Assembly: GCA_009699865.1 (NCBI GenBank)
Contig: WLNJ01000011.1
Span: forward strand, 1 to 56,055
Direction: 5' to 3'
Length of the DNA: 56,055 bases
Source: Actinomycetota bacterium
GTDB taxonomy: Bacteria > Actinomycetota > Thermoleophilia > Solirubrobacterales > Solirubrobacteraceae
A model generated the notes under the pieces. It worked only from the letters and a program-made list of their open reading frames with translations, was not told the DNA's origin and searched no databases. The position numbers and the translations under genes were made by a program. Below, piece by piece: positions 16,187-24,604 of the stretch; position 1 is the stretch's first letter, and each line of letters begins with the position of its first letter.

Positions 16187-16837
16187 CTAGTAAGGAGGGA
16201 GGCTTGACCACCATGTTCCGAGTTCACGGAACGCACCCCAGAATGCTCGCTTGTCGTCTTCATCGTCAAGCGAGCCATCGATGTCGGGAACTGTGATCAC
16301 TTCACGGCTCGGCGTAAGGCGTTGCAGCACGCCCGGCTCCCAACGGATTTGCTCGGCGAGTGGAAGTCCAAGTTCGTTGATCAGGTCAACAACCTCTTCG
16401 CCCATCAGCACGAGGATCTTCGGGCGGACAATTTCGATCTCTTCAACAAGGCGTTCAATGCAGCTTGGGTCGGCCAGGCTTGGGTCTGAGACTGGGCATT
16501 TGACGCACACGGTGCCGTAGACGGCGAGAGGGTCAATGTCCAGACGCTTGAGGGATTTCATCAGCGCATTGCCTGCACGGCCATAGAAGGCAACGCCTTC
16601 CTCAACCTCTGAAGGCCTAGGCGCGTACTTGATCAGCATGATGTCGGCCTGCGGATGGCCGGACCCAAGGACTGGGGTCAGGTTGCCACGCGGGCAGGAG
16701 TCGCAGTCCTTGAGTTCGTGTGAAAACTCGTTCAGTTCGCGGATTGCGCGCTCAAGGTACTTCTCGCGGATTTCGTCGTCAGTAACTGGCATTGGCACCT
16801 CATTGGACACGGAGGGGGTCGGCTCCTTCCCTTGCAT
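16187..16837 (-). CDS. uracil-DNA-glycosylase superfamily protein, catalytic motifs lost (216 aa)
   Basis: The fold and iron-sulfur cysteines of family 4 UDG are visible: C45-x2-C48, C114 and C126, PVLGSGHPQADIMLI, GVAFYGRAGNALMKSLKRL, and IVRPKILVLMGEEVVDLI. The motif that should read GE-A/Q-PG reads KYAPRPSEVEEG, and the C-terminal HPS-type motif is absent (VPDIDGSLDDEDD). This suggests a non-catalytic or re-purposed member. The ATG at 16837 shares a base with the upstream stop (TGATG); an internal ATG at 16789 has a better ribosome site (GAGGTG) and would drop 16 residues. Last gene of the inositol-lipid run. Confidence 0.75.
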   Translation of the reverse strand: MQGKEPTPSVSNEVPMPVTDDEIREKYLERAIRELNEFSHELKDCDSCPRGNLTPVLGSGHPQADIMLIKYAPRPSEVEEGVAFYGRAGNALMKSLKRLDIDPLAVYGTVCVKCPVSDPSLADPSCIERLVEEIEIVRPKILVLMGEEVVDLINELGLPLAEQIRWEPGVLQRLTPSREVITVPDIDGSLDDEDDKRAFWGAFRELGTWWSSLPPY

Positions 16838-18732
16838 CAGGATTTGCGTGCGGCTTTCCTCACACGGCGACGCTTGCTTGCCGCCCGTGCTCCCGTTGGT
16901 GTCGCTTTGGTCTGGATGAATTTGAGTGCCTGCACGAAGAAGAGTGAGCTTGGTGATCTGACGATGTCGGCCTGTCTCAATGACTCTAGAAACTCCTCAG
17001 GACCGTCAAAGTCGCGCATTCTGATCCGCACGGACCCAAGTCCTTGAGCCACATGGGAGTCCGAACCTGCTCCCGCGGGAAGCCGGTACTTGGAGGCAAA
17101 ACGGGCAGCTTCCTCGTTGAACTCGCCTACGGCGATTCGGGCGTTATAAACCTCAATTGCGTCGATTCGGTCGATCTCGGCGAGTAGGTGCTCATAGTCA
17201 GGAACGCTGTGCATCCGGTCGAATGGATGTGGCACATAGGCAAGCCCGCCTTGCGCGTGGATTTCATCCAAGGTCTCGCGCAGTGTCATGCCGGGCGGAA
17301 TGCGCTTCTTGATGAAGAGTCCGATTACTTCACCCTGATCTGCGGTTTTGATCTCCTCGGAGATGATGATCTTAATTCCACTTGCCTTCTCAGCTGCGTC
17401 GATGGCACCGGAGACCTCGTTGTGGTCGGTGACTGCGATTGCCCCCAAGCCTTTGGCGCGCGCCTCTGCCAGCAGGACCTCAACGGGTGTGGCGCAGTCG
17501 TAGGAGTGGTCGGTGTGCATGTGGAGGTCGACGTCAATCAGTGGCCTCTCGGCGATCCGCTCGGCGAGGTCGGGGCGGGCTCGGACATCGTGCCTGCGAC
17601 TGACAAGCTCGGCGCAGGTCGCCTCAATCCGGTCCAGCAGGACGGTTTCGTCCAAGCGCCCCCGGAGCCCCGACGCTTCGCTGCGCCACTTCGCGACACG
17701 GGCAGGGTTGGCCAATGCTGTTGTCAGCTGGGCGGCAAGGGTCTGGTGGTCGCCGACGCCGTAGCAAGGGCCGAGCCTTCCGTCCTCAAGCAGGAGCTCG
17801 TGGACGGGGACTGTTGTGGCAACGGGCACTGCTCCAACTGCAAGGGCTGCGAGCACGGCGACAGGACGGGGAGCAGTCGCGGTTCCTCCGATCACAACGA
17901 TGTCGGAACCGCTGATGAACGCTTCCTCGCCGCCCGCGTCGACTTCCACGATCTCCACCCGGTCGCGGATTTCGCTTCCGATTGAGGCAGGTGGTGGTGA
18001 ACCTGGCTGGACTGCGATGCGTGCACGCCAACCTTCACCGGGAAGTTTGCGCAGGGCGCGCAGGGTTGTTCTCAAAGCACTGCGCTCACTCCCAACAACT
18101 TGGGTGATCACGACATCCCCCGTGGGGTCATTCGAGTGGTCTGCCGTTGTTAGGGAGGGAAGGACGACCTCGGCGTTGGCCGGCGCAACCTCTCTAATGG
18201 CTGGAAGTGCTGTTGCGTAGTCGGCGAGGCAGGCGTCGAGCCGTCCGTAGAGAGCTCCGCCAACCCGCCGGCCGACGTCAGTGGCGGGAAATCTCGGCTG
18301 AGGACGGTGGAAGTGACCGATGTTCAGTGCCCGTGAGAAGCGCAGCGCGGCCCCTGAGACGCCACCGGGGAGCGGTTCGTGCAAGTGGACGACATCGAGC
18401 TCCAGAGTCTCCAGAACGTCCTCAAGTGCGCGGGTGGCTCCGGCTGGAAGTGACCGCCGTGTCCGGCCGGTCAGCGGAAGCGCTTCACCGACATGGATGA
18501 CAACCGGTTTTCCGCCCGGCTTTGGAAGCAAGTCCAAGCCGCTTCGCTTGGCGGTGGAGACTGTCCGGCGACCAGCAGCTGCTTCCCCTGCGCTACGACC
18601 TGGTGCAAGCACGACCACCTGATGACCGCGCTGGGCGAGGCCATTGGAGATCAGGCGAACCTGACCTGCAAGGTGGCCAGGTGCATCCCATGGAACAGGT
18701 GAGACCTGTGCGATTGCGAGTGAGTCGGTCAC
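16837..18732 (-). CDS. degenerate GT4 glycosyltransferase fused to PHP phosphoesterase (631 aa)
   Basis: Residues 1-380 have a GT4 layout: the N-terminus SPVPWDAPGHLAGQVRLISN and LHEP at 118 resemble PimA-type mannosyltransferases. However the donor-site E-x7-E is replaced by TATAPRPVAVLAALAVG (284-300), and no GRxxxxKG-type Arg/Lys segment is seen. Residues 398-590 are a PHP domain with all metal-ligand motifs: H404-x-H406 with S410, D436-H437, EE 459-460, H502-PF, and GSDSH 556-560. A basic tail (KRRRVRKAARKS) ends the protein. The start is GTG. Prediction: a phosphatase or phosphodiesterase whose GT4 half binds a lipid or sugar. It follows Ino1, so a phosphoinositol substrate is plausible. 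Confidence 0.8.
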   Translation of the reverse strand: MTDSLAIAQVSPVPWDAPGHLAGQVRLISNGLAQRGHQVVVLAPGRSAGEAAAGRRTVSTAKRSGLDLLPKPGGKPVVIHVGEALPLTGRTRRSLPAGATRALEDVLETLELDVVHLHEPLPGGVSGAALRFSRALNIGHFHRPQPRFPATDVGRRVGGALYGRLDACLADYATALPAIREVAPANAEVVLPSLTTADHSNDPTGDVVITQVVGSERSALRTTLRALRKLPGEGWRARIAVQPGSPPPASIGSEIRDRVEIVEVDAGGEEAFISGSDIVVIGGTATAPRPVAVLAALAVGAVPVATTVPVHELLLEDGRLGPCYGVGDHQTLAAQLTTALANPARVAKWRSEASGLRGRLDETVLLDRIEATCAELVSRRHDVRARPDLAERIAERPLIDVDLHMHTDHSYDCATPVEVLLAEARAKGLGAIAVTDHNEVSGAIDAAEKASGIKIIISEEIKTADQGEVIGLFIKKRIPPGMTLRETLDEIHAQGGLAYVPHPFDRMHSVPDYEHLLAEIDRIDAIEVYNARIAVGEFNEEAARFASKYRLPAGAGSDSHVAQGLGSVRIRMRDFDGPEEFLESLRQADIVRSPSSLFFVQALKFIQTKATPTGARAASKRRRVRKAARKS

Positions 18733-18787
18733 TGGTCAACCGAGGATAAGGGGCCGAGCGTGCCGAGAGGGCAACTGGGCGAGATCT

Positions 18788-18814
18788 CCGGCGGACGGAC
18801 TGGCCGCCCGCCGG
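18788..18814 (-). terminator. hairpin after ino1
   Basis: A CCGGCGG/CCGCCGG stem of 7 bp, extendable by an inner GG/CC pair, lies 13 bases past the ino1 stop. No T-run follows, so it may act as a processing or attenuating hairpin before the GT4-PHP gene rather than a full terminator. Confidence 0.4.
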
Positions 18815-18826
18815 GATCAAGCGAGA

Positions 18827-20137
18827 CTATTTCTTGGCTTTGGCGGCAGGCTTGCGCTTGGCGGCAGGCTTGCGCTTTGCAGCTGGCTTGGCCTTGACGG
18901 CTGCCTTGGCGACTGGCTTAGAAGCAGCCTTGGCTGCTGGCTTGGCCTTCGCAAGGGGCTTGGCCTTGGCAACAGGCTTGCGCTTGGCAGGTGCCTTGCG
19001 TGCCTTTGGCTTGCCGGCGTACTTGGCAATGAACTTCTCGGTGTCTGCTCGGGCGACGTCGTCTGGCCGCTGATTTTGCGGGGACTTCATCAGGTACGAG
19101 GATGGACCATCAAGCTGTCCACCGACACCGTTGTTCAGAGCGAGCTTGCAGCAACGGACGCCATCGATGACGATGCCCGCGGAGTTTGGTGAGTCCCAAA
19201 CCTCAAGCTTCATCTCAATGTTGAGCGGCACGTCACCGAAGGCTTGGCCTTCAAGGCGAATGTGAGCCCACTTGCGGTCAGTCAGCCATGGCACATAGTC
19301 CGAAGGGCCGATGTAAACATCGTCCGCTGGGAGTTTGTGCTCCATGATCGATGTGACTGCGTTCGTCTTACTGATCTTCTTGGACTCAAGGCGCTCGCGC
19401 TCAAGCATGTTGAAGAAGTCCATGTTGCCGCCCACATTGAGCTGCGACGTGCGGACCATCTTCACTCCACGATCGCCAAACAGACGGGCGAGGGTGCGGT
19501 GGACAATCGTTGCGCCGACCTGGCTCTTGATGTCGTCTCCGACAATTGGGAGTCCGGCACGCTTGAAGCGATTGCTCCAGTACGGCTCACGGGCGATGAA
19601 CACGGGAATGCAGTTCACCATTCCGCAGCCAGCTTCAAGGATCTGCTCGACGTACCACTTGGTCGCATCCTCACTGCCGACTGGCAGGTAGGAAACGACA
19701 ACGTCGGTCTTTGTGTCCTTGAGGACCTGGACGATGTCAACGGTCTCGCCTGGAGCCTTCTTGATGCGCTGCTTCAGGTACTTGCCGAGTCCGTCATGAG
19801 TCATGCCGCGCTGAACGGTGACCCCGAGGTTCTTGGGCACCTTGGCAAACTTCATTGTGTTGTTCTGACCTGACCAGATGGCTTGACCGAGGTCCTTACC
19901 GACCTTCTGGGAGTCAATGTCAAATGCGGCACTGAATTCAATGTCGCCGACGTGGTAGCCGCCGAGGTCAACGTGCATGAGACCTGGGACTGGCTGCTTG
20001 GGATCAGCGTTCTTGTAGTACTCAACGCCCTGCACAAATGCTGATGCACAGTTGCCGACGCCGATGATGGCTACCCGGACTTTGTCCTTTTGGTAGCGGT
20101 TTGTTCCGTTTGCTTTGCCGTTTTTGGCGGGGGTCAC
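18827..20137 (-). CDS. ino1: inositol-1-phosphate synthase with lysine/alanine-rich tail (436 aa)
   Basis: Converts glucose 6-phosphate to 1L-myo-inositol 1-phosphate with NAD. The NAD motif [16 protein letters not shown] opens the Rossmann domain, and [33 protein letters not shown] and [15 protein letters not shown] are the actinobacterial Ino1 core. The core ends near residue 372. Residues 376-436 are an extension of almost only Lys, Ala, Pro and Arg ending in three KPAAK-x units, like histone H1 or mycobacterial Hup tails. The GTG start has a perfect AAGGAGGT at 20146-20153, 8 bases away. The product feeds the phosphotransferase encoded just upstream. Confidence 0.95.
   Translation of the reverse strand: MTPAKNGKANGTNRYQKDKVRVAIIGVGNCASAFVQGVEYYKNADPKQPVPGLMHVDLGGYHVGDIEFSAAFDIDSQKVGKDLGQAIWSGQNNTMKFAKVPKNLGVTVQRGMTHDGLGKYLKQRIKKAPGETVDIVQVLKDTKTDVVVSYLPVGSEDATKWYVEQILEAGCGMVNCIPVFIAREPYWSNRFKRAGLPIVGDDIKSQVGATIVHRTLARLFGDRGVKMVRTSQLNVGGNMDFFNMLERERLESKKISKTNAVTSIMEHKLPADDVYIGPSDYVPWLTDRKWAHIRLEGQAFGDVPLNIEMKLEVWDSPNSAGIVIDGVRCCKLALNNGVGGQLDGPSSYLMKSPQNQRPDDVARADTEKFIAKYAGKPKARKAPAKRKPVAKAKPLAKAKPAAKAASKPVAKAAVKAKPAAKRKPAAKRKPAAKAKK
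18836..18889 (-). repeat. three tandem 18-bp repeats encoding KPAAK(R/A)
   Basis: The 3' end of ino1 holds three adjacent 18-bp units encoding [12 protein letters not shown] and KPAAKA. The second and third differ by few bases and the first carries synonymous changes. Related KPxAK units extend further upstream to about 19012. Confidence 0.85.
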
Positions 20138-20215
20138 GGTGGTGTACCTCCTTGGGAGTGTCCGTCTACGGTTGGTCCGCAGCGACCCGGGAGGCTACAC
20201 GCCTGTGCCGCTGAA

Positions 20216-20854
20216 CTAAGAGTTGAGCGCTGTGCGCACGTGTGAGATGCGCTGAACGGTCGTCACAAACGAGAGTGCGACGAGTACATAAACGGCCGGC
20301 GCAAGCAGCTCAAAGTCGGCAATTCCAGCACCCTTAGCAAACAGCAATCCGGCCGAGAGAATCACTACACGCACTGGCCTTGTTGCTATTCCAACCTTGC
20401 ACTCAACGCCCAAAGCTTCGGCCCTTGCGCGGGTGTAAGAGACCATCAGGGATAGGAGCACAGCGAGCATGCAGGCGGCTACAGCTGTCTGGTCGCCGAC
20501 TGCCGCGAAGTAGACGGCGATTGCTGTCAGAACAATCCCCTCTTCGATTCGGTCAAGGGTTGAGTCGAGGAACGCTCCGAACGGAGATCCCTTCCCGGAC
20601 ATGCGCGAATAGCGGCCGTCGAGGGTGTCCATGATCGAGCCGATGATGAACGCAAAGCCTGCGAAAACGAAGAGGCGTTGGAGCACCAACCCGGCTGCCA
20701 CGGCATTGAGGACGAGGCCGGTCATTGAGATTCCGTTCGGAGTCAGGCGGGACTCGATCAGGCGGTTGCGCATCATCGTGCCGAACTCGCCGGTGCCACC
20801 GTTGTCTGAGGACCCGGGAGTCACGGGGCCGCGGGTCTGTTGTTCAGTGGTCAA
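20216..20854 (-). CDS. CDP-alcohol phosphotransferase, probable phosphatidylinositol-phosphate synthase (212 aa)
   Basis: The membrane motif D-x2-DG-x2-(A)R-x8-G-x3-D-x3-D is complete: D76, D79-G80, R84, G93, D97, D101, with Ser83 for the usual Ala. The RARAEALG segment followed by GIATRPVR fits actinobacterial PgsA1, where basic residues bind inositol phosphate. About six TM helices. Adjacent Ino1 makes the expected substrate, so CDP-diacylglycerol + inositol 1-phosphate to phosphatidylinositol phosphate is the favoured reaction. The start is TTG overlapping the PAP2 stop (TTGA); an ATG at residue 27 or 28 is an alternative. Confidence 0.85.
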   Translation of the reverse strand: MTTEQQTRGPVTPGSSDNGGTGEFGTMMRNRLIESRLTPNGISMTGLVLNAVAAGLVLQRLFVFAGFAFIIGSIMDTLDGRYSRMSGKGSPFGAFLDSTLDRIEEGIVLTAIAVYFAAVGDQTAVAACMLAVLLSLMVSYTRARAEALGVECKVGIATRPVRVVILSAGLLFAKGAGIADFELLAPAVYVLVALSFVTTVQRISHVRTALNS

Positions 20855-21645
20855 GCCGGGACCTCGGAGGCAAGGGGCGTGCGAGCATCAGCGTCCGGAC
20901 GGAACTTCCACCCATCGCGGCGCTTGCCCAGTTGGTTGGCGAGCAGCCATGCAATGCCGGCCGTGAATGCGCCGAGGACTGCGTCAAATAGGTAGTGGTT
21001 GCCTGTTGCCACGACAACCCAAGTCACAAGGAGTGGGTAGAGCAGCCAGAGGCGGCCCGTCCACTTGCGGTTAGTGAGCGCGAACATTGAGCCGCCGATC
21101 ATGAGTGAGAAACAGACATGCATGGAAGGGACGGCAGCGTAGAGGTTGATCAGGGCGCTGATCTTTTGGTTGTCCACATGGCTGCCTGTGGTGAGGGCGA
21201 TCGTGTCTGAGAATCCCCACTCGGGCATCAGCCGCGGTGGTGCCGTTGGGTAGGCGGCGTAGCCCACCAGAGCGAAGGTCATTGCGGCGAGGAACATGTT
21301 GCGCACGAAGTAGAAGGAGGCGTTGCGGCGCATGTAGATGAAGATCAGAGTCGAGAAGGTAATGACGTAGTGGCTGTTGACATACATCCAGTCGGCAAAG
21401 CCGATCACGATGTCGTTGCCGCGCGACCAGGCTTGGACGCTTGGCTCCACAAAGACATGGAGTGAGTTCTCTAGGTTGATCACCTGGTTGGCATTCCAGA
21501 ACGCCGTTGCCTCGGACCCGTCAGCCAGCCCGCGGACCATTTGGTAGGCCATGTAACAGGCCGCGAAGAGGCCAACTTGCCGCAGGGCGTCGACACCCCC
21601 CTTGGGCAGCAGCTTCCTGCCTACCGTCGTCTCCTCAACCGCCAT
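20851..21645 (-). CDS. PAP2-family lipid phosphatase/transferase, Aur1-like (264 aa)
   Basis: A five- to six-TM protein of the PAP2_3 (inositol-phosphorylceramide synthase-like) group. Motifs are AAVPSMHVCFSL (PSMH 173-176) and VATGNHYLFDAVLGA (H217, D221), giving the His-His-Asp active site on the outer face. ENSLHVFVEPSVQ near the N-terminus and YPTAPPRLMP before the active site are typical of the group. Coupled to the CDP-alcohol phosphotransferase. It could remove phosphate from phosphatidylinositol phosphate, or move phosphoinositol to another lipid or glycan. Start ATG at 21645. Confidence 0.85.
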   Translation of the reverse strand: MAVEETTVGRKLLPKGGVDALRQVGLFAACYMAYQMVRGLADGSEATAFWNANQVINLENSLHVFVEPSVQAWSRGNDIVIGFADWMYVNSHYVITFSTLIFIYMRRNASFYFVRNMFLAAMTFALVGYAAYPTAPPRLMPEWGFSDTIALTTGSHVDNQKISALINLYAAVPSMHVCFSLMIGGSMFALTNRKWTGRLWLLYPLLVTWVVVATGNHYLFDAVLGAFTAGIAWLLANQLGKRRDGWKFRPDADARTPLASEVPA

Positions 21646-21656
21646 GACGGTCGATT

Positions 21657-22997
21657 CTACCGGGGGAGCTGGGGCTGATGTGACAGCGGGTTGCCCAGGA
21701 CCCGGTAGAGCGTCCAGTCCTGTGATTGCCAGACCTTGCCTAAGAAGGGCAGGCCGGACCGCACGAGCTTCGCTTCACCCACCGCAGCGCGGTCGATTGG
21801 AGCATTAGGAAGAGCAACCCAAGTGACGCCCTTGGCTACCAGCCACTCGCGGTAGGCCGCCGGTGAGAGCTGCTCACCGTTGATCGCAGAGTTGCGCTGC
21901 GCGTCCAGCTGACGTTCCCACCCACGGGCGATTGGGTAGTGCCGCGCTACGGCCGCTGCTTCCCAGTGGCTGCGCGTCCAGACAACCTCGACCGTGTTCT
22001 TGCCGGGGTTCTCTTTGCCCAGTTCAGTTAGGAGGGGTGAGTAGTAAGCCGAACTTGATGAGGGGTCCTGGTGAGCGCGGATTCCGTCCGCAATCGGAGC
22101 GGTCCACTGCCAGATCACTGCGAGGGTCACCAGCAGCATGAAGAGTCTGTTGCGCTGGTCAAGCAGCAGTAGCGCTGCGATTGCGCCTGCGGTCAGCTGC
22201 CCGAGCCGCGCGGCGTTGGACCCCATCGCGGTAGGGAGCAGGAATGCAAGGGTTGAGGCGGCGAGGTAGATGGCCACCGCCAGGCGCAGAGTTCTCCAGT
22301 CGCGATCCGCGGAGGCTGTCAGCAGCAGTGTGATCACACAGGCCATCACCAGCGGCACAAATACTTTCAAGCTGAACGGCTGGCTCCCGCCGTCATGCCA
22401 AACCTTTGAGATGACTGCCACCGGAGTGAAAGCAAGCAAGGCAACAGTGATCCCTCGGCGGTCTAGACGGGCGAAGGCGCACAGCGCAAGGAAAGCCGCC
22501 GCGACGGGACTCAATGCAGCGGTCAGGAGTGCCATTGGTCCCCACACAAACCACCTACGACCGGTCATCAGGGCAGCTAGGCAAGTAGCGCCCGCGGCCA
22601 CTCCCATCAGATAGGTGGTCCGCCCTGACCAGAGTGCTGCCAGTGCGCCGAGCGACAGCAGGATTGCCATGACGATTGCCTTATGGCGGTCATCGGTTGC
22701 GGCCACGGCAACTCGGGCAAGGGCCAAGGCCGCTAGGACGGCAGCGATGGCACCAGCCAGCCAGACGCCAACTGTTCCGCTGATCGCCGGAGCGAGGACG
22801 CTGTAGGGCAGCAGGTGGTGTCCGCCGTACCACTGCGGGTTCCAGTTCCGGAAGCCGTGGTCGGAGAAGAACTCAGCCCGGAAAACCTGCGCGGCCATGT
22901 CCGCGGTGTGCGGCTGGACGATCAGCCAAGCGGCTGCTCCGACTGCGGCGATTGCGACTGCCCAGGCGGTCGGCCGGTCAGGTGCGCGCAGGGCCAA
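21657..22997 (-). CDS. large membrane protein, GT-C-like architecture (446 aa)
   Basis: About ten TM helices in the first 320 residues, then a soluble C-terminal domain of about 130 residues (TVEVVWTRSHWEAAAVA..., ending in QSQDWTLYRVLG). The first extracytoplasmic loop contains FRNWNPQWYGGHHLLPYSV, the NPxWYGG kind of sequence seen in YfhO/GT-C lipid-linked sugar transferases; the expected acidic catalytic pair is not obvious. The start is TTG at 22997. It lies 11 bases before the PAP2 gene and belongs to the same unit. A polyprenyl-phosphate-sugar transferase acting on inositol lipids is possible, unproven. Confidence 0.7.
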   Translation of the reverse strand: MALRAPDRPTAWAVAIAAVGAAAWLIVQPHTADMAAQVFRAEFFSDHGFRNWNPQWYGGHHLLPYSVLAPAISGTVGVWLAGAIAAVLAALALARVAVAATDDRHKAIVMAILLSLGALAALWSGRTTYLMGVAAGATCLAALMTGRRWFVWGPMALLTAALSPVAAAFLALCAFARLDRRGITVALLAFTPVAVISKVWHDGGSQPFSLKVFVPLVMACVITLLLTASADRDWRTLRLAVAIYLAASTLAFLLPTAMGSNAARLGQLTAGAIAALLLLDQRNRLFMLLVTLAVIWQWTAPIADGIRAHQDPSSSSAYYSPLLTELGKENPGKNTVEVVWTRSHWEAAAVARHYPIARGWERQLDAQRNSAINGEQLSPAAYREWLVAKGVTWVALPNAPIDRAAVGEAKLVRSGLPFLGKVWQSQDWTLYRVLGNPLSHQPQLPR

Positions 22998-23005
22998 AAC
23001 GCGTT

Positions 23006-23824
23006 TCAGCCAGTCAGGAAGTCGCAGGCCCGGTCTAGGACCTCCGGCTTGTCAAGCCAAGGCCAGTGCCCGGCGCCTTCAATGTGTTCCGCTGTTGCGT
23101 TGGGAATTGCCTCCGCGTAGGCGTCTGCGAACGAGGCTTGGATGTAAGGGTCCTGCTCACCCCAGAGCACGAGCGTGGGGCAGGTGATTTTGTTCAGATT
23201 CTCACCGGCCTGCGCGAGAACCTTGGCCGGGGAAGATCGGTACAGACGCAAGATTGCCCGCTGGGTGCCTTGGTCAAAGTGGCTCATTGCTGCGTCGATC
23301 AGCTCATCGGGCAGCGGACCCTTCTTTGCGTTTGAATCGCGGGAGATCACCTTCAGTGTCCGCCTGCTTGTGAACCCCATCGCAATCTCGCCAAGGAATG
23401 GTGTCCGCCAGATCTTGGCCATGCGATGCCATTTGTACTTCGGCAGGAACGGCACCGCGTTCATTACTAGGAGGCGCTCAACACGGTCAGGGTTAGCTTG
23501 CGCCCAGGCAAGGCCAACACCACCCCAGTCGTGCACTGCCAGCCGAACCTTGTCGACGCCGACACGGTCAAGGAAGTCGTTGATCCACTTGGCGAAGAAC
23601 TCAATGTCGTAGTCCAAGTCACCACGTTTGGTTGACCGCCCGAAGCCGGGAAGGTCAGGGGCGAGCCCACCGGCCTTCTCGAGGAACGGAAGCCAGTCGT
23701 CGGAGCTCGTCGGAACACCGTGGAGCCAGAGGATTGGAGCTGCTTCGGGGTTGGCGTTCTCAGCCCGGCGCCAGAAGGCGGGCATGCCACCTACATCTCC
23801 TGCGTGGTCGACGATCTCAGGCAT
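23006..23824 (-). CDS. alpha/beta hydrolase, haloalkane dehalogenase/epoxide hydrolase-like (272 aa)
   Basis: A core-domain hydrolase with oxyanion segment LHGVPTSSDDW, nucleophile elbow VHDWGGVG (Asp nucleophile) and a C-terminal His in EGAGHWPWLDKPE. Asp in the elbow followed by Trp is the pattern of haloalkane dehalogenases and epoxide hydrolases; the acid is probably Asp in LWGEQDPYI. The start is ATG at 23824; GTG directly before it is an alternative. Only 8 bases separate it from the membrane-protein gene, so it heads the inositol-lipid run, although nothing ties its substrate to lipids. Confidence 0.85.
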   Translation of the reverse strand: MPEIVDHAGDVGGMPAFWRRAENANPEAAPILWLHGVPTSSDDWLPFLEKAGGLAPDLPGFGRSTKRGDLDYDIEFFAKWINDFLDRVGVDKVRLAVHDWGGVGLAWAQANPDRVERLLVMNAVPFLPKYKWHRMAKIWRTPFLGEIAMGFTSRRTLKVISRDSNAKKGPLPDELIDAAMSHFDQGTQRAILRLYRSSPAKVLAQAGENLNKITCPTLVLWGEQDPYIQASFADAYAEAIPNATAEHIEGAGHWPWLDKPEVLDRACDFLTG

Positions 23825-23875
23825 CACCTCTGGAGGATACGGAGACCGGCATCCCGTGAGTACTGTCGCCGTGTA

Positions 23876-24604
23876 ATGGCAGCGCGTTCGGCTTCAACAA
23901 AGAGCAGGAAGGCTTGGAAGCCACCTTCGCCCGATCGCGTCGAGCGAATCCGCACCAGGCTGCTTGATGCTTACGGAACGCCGCGCATGGTTCCCCACCG
24001 TCGCCCGCTCGATGAGTTGATCCTGACGGTGCTGTCCCAGAGCACCAACGACCGCAACCGTGACATTGCTTACCTGCGGCTGAGGGAGCGCTTCCCAACC
24101 TGGGAGGGAGTTCGTGATGCGCCCAACTCCGAGGTTGAGGCCGCGATTCGCCCAGGTGGAATCTCGAAAGTTAAGTCCCGCCGGATTCAGGACATCCTGA
24201 TTGCCCTGACCCAGCACCCTCGTGATGGGGAGCGCCCAGCTGATCCGCTTGACCTTTCGTGGATGGAGGACGCGTCGCTGGAAGAGTCACGGGCCTTCCT
24301 CTGTGCCCTGCCAGGCGTTGCCCGCAAGACGACAGCCTGCGTATTGCTTTTCTCATATGGCATTCAGGACGTGCCCGTGGACACCCATGTTGGTCGGGTC
24401 GGCACGCGCCTCGGTTTGCTCCGGCCGGGCGCGAGCGCTGAGGAGCAGCACGATGAGATGTGCCGCCTCTCGCTTCCCGATGCAGCGCTTGAGTTCCACG
24501 TCAACCTCTTGCGCCACGGCAGGCGCATCTGTGACTCCCAACGGCCTAAGTGTGGAGAGTGTGTGCTCAATCGCATGTGCCCGGCCCGCAGCGAATTCAA
24601 GTGA
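23876..24604 (+). CDS. nth: endonuclease III (242 aa)
   Basis: A DNA glycosylase/AP lyase for oxidised pyrimidines. The helix-hairpin-helix LPGVARKTTACVLL carries the catalytic Lys151, and VDTHVGRVGTRLGL holds Asp169. The C-terminal 4Fe-4S loop is complete: C219-x6-C226-x2-C229-x5-C235. The ATG at 23876 is taken as start; the open frame continues upstream to 23720 but lies inside the divergent hydrolase gene. The basic N-terminal tail of about 18 residues is normal. GTGA overlap with the exporter gene that follows. Confidence 0.94.
   Translation: MAARSASTKSRKAWKPPSPDRVERIRTRLLDAYGTPRMVPHRRPLDELILTVLSQSTNDRNRDIAYLRLRERFPTWEGVRDAPNSEVEAAIRPGGISKVKSRRIQDILIALTQHPRDGERPADPLDLSWMEDASLEESRAFLCALPGVARKTTACVLLFSYGIQDVPVDTHVGRVGTRLGLLRPGASAEEQHDEMCRLSLPDAALEFHVNLLRHGRRICDSQRPKCGECVLNRMCPARSEFK

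Noticed and set aside
17188-17985. A 265-residue + strand open frame
   Set aside because: Antisense to the GT4-PHP gene, which has clear motifs; no family features in this frame.
18836-18889. CRISPR-like or satellite repeat
   Set aside because: The 18-bp units are in frame within ino1 and encode KPAAK repeats; there are no spacers.
23720-23875. N-terminal extension of endonuclease III
   Set aside because: The in-frame sequence lies inside the divergent hydrolase gene and does not resemble Nth; the ATG at 23876 fits the family.
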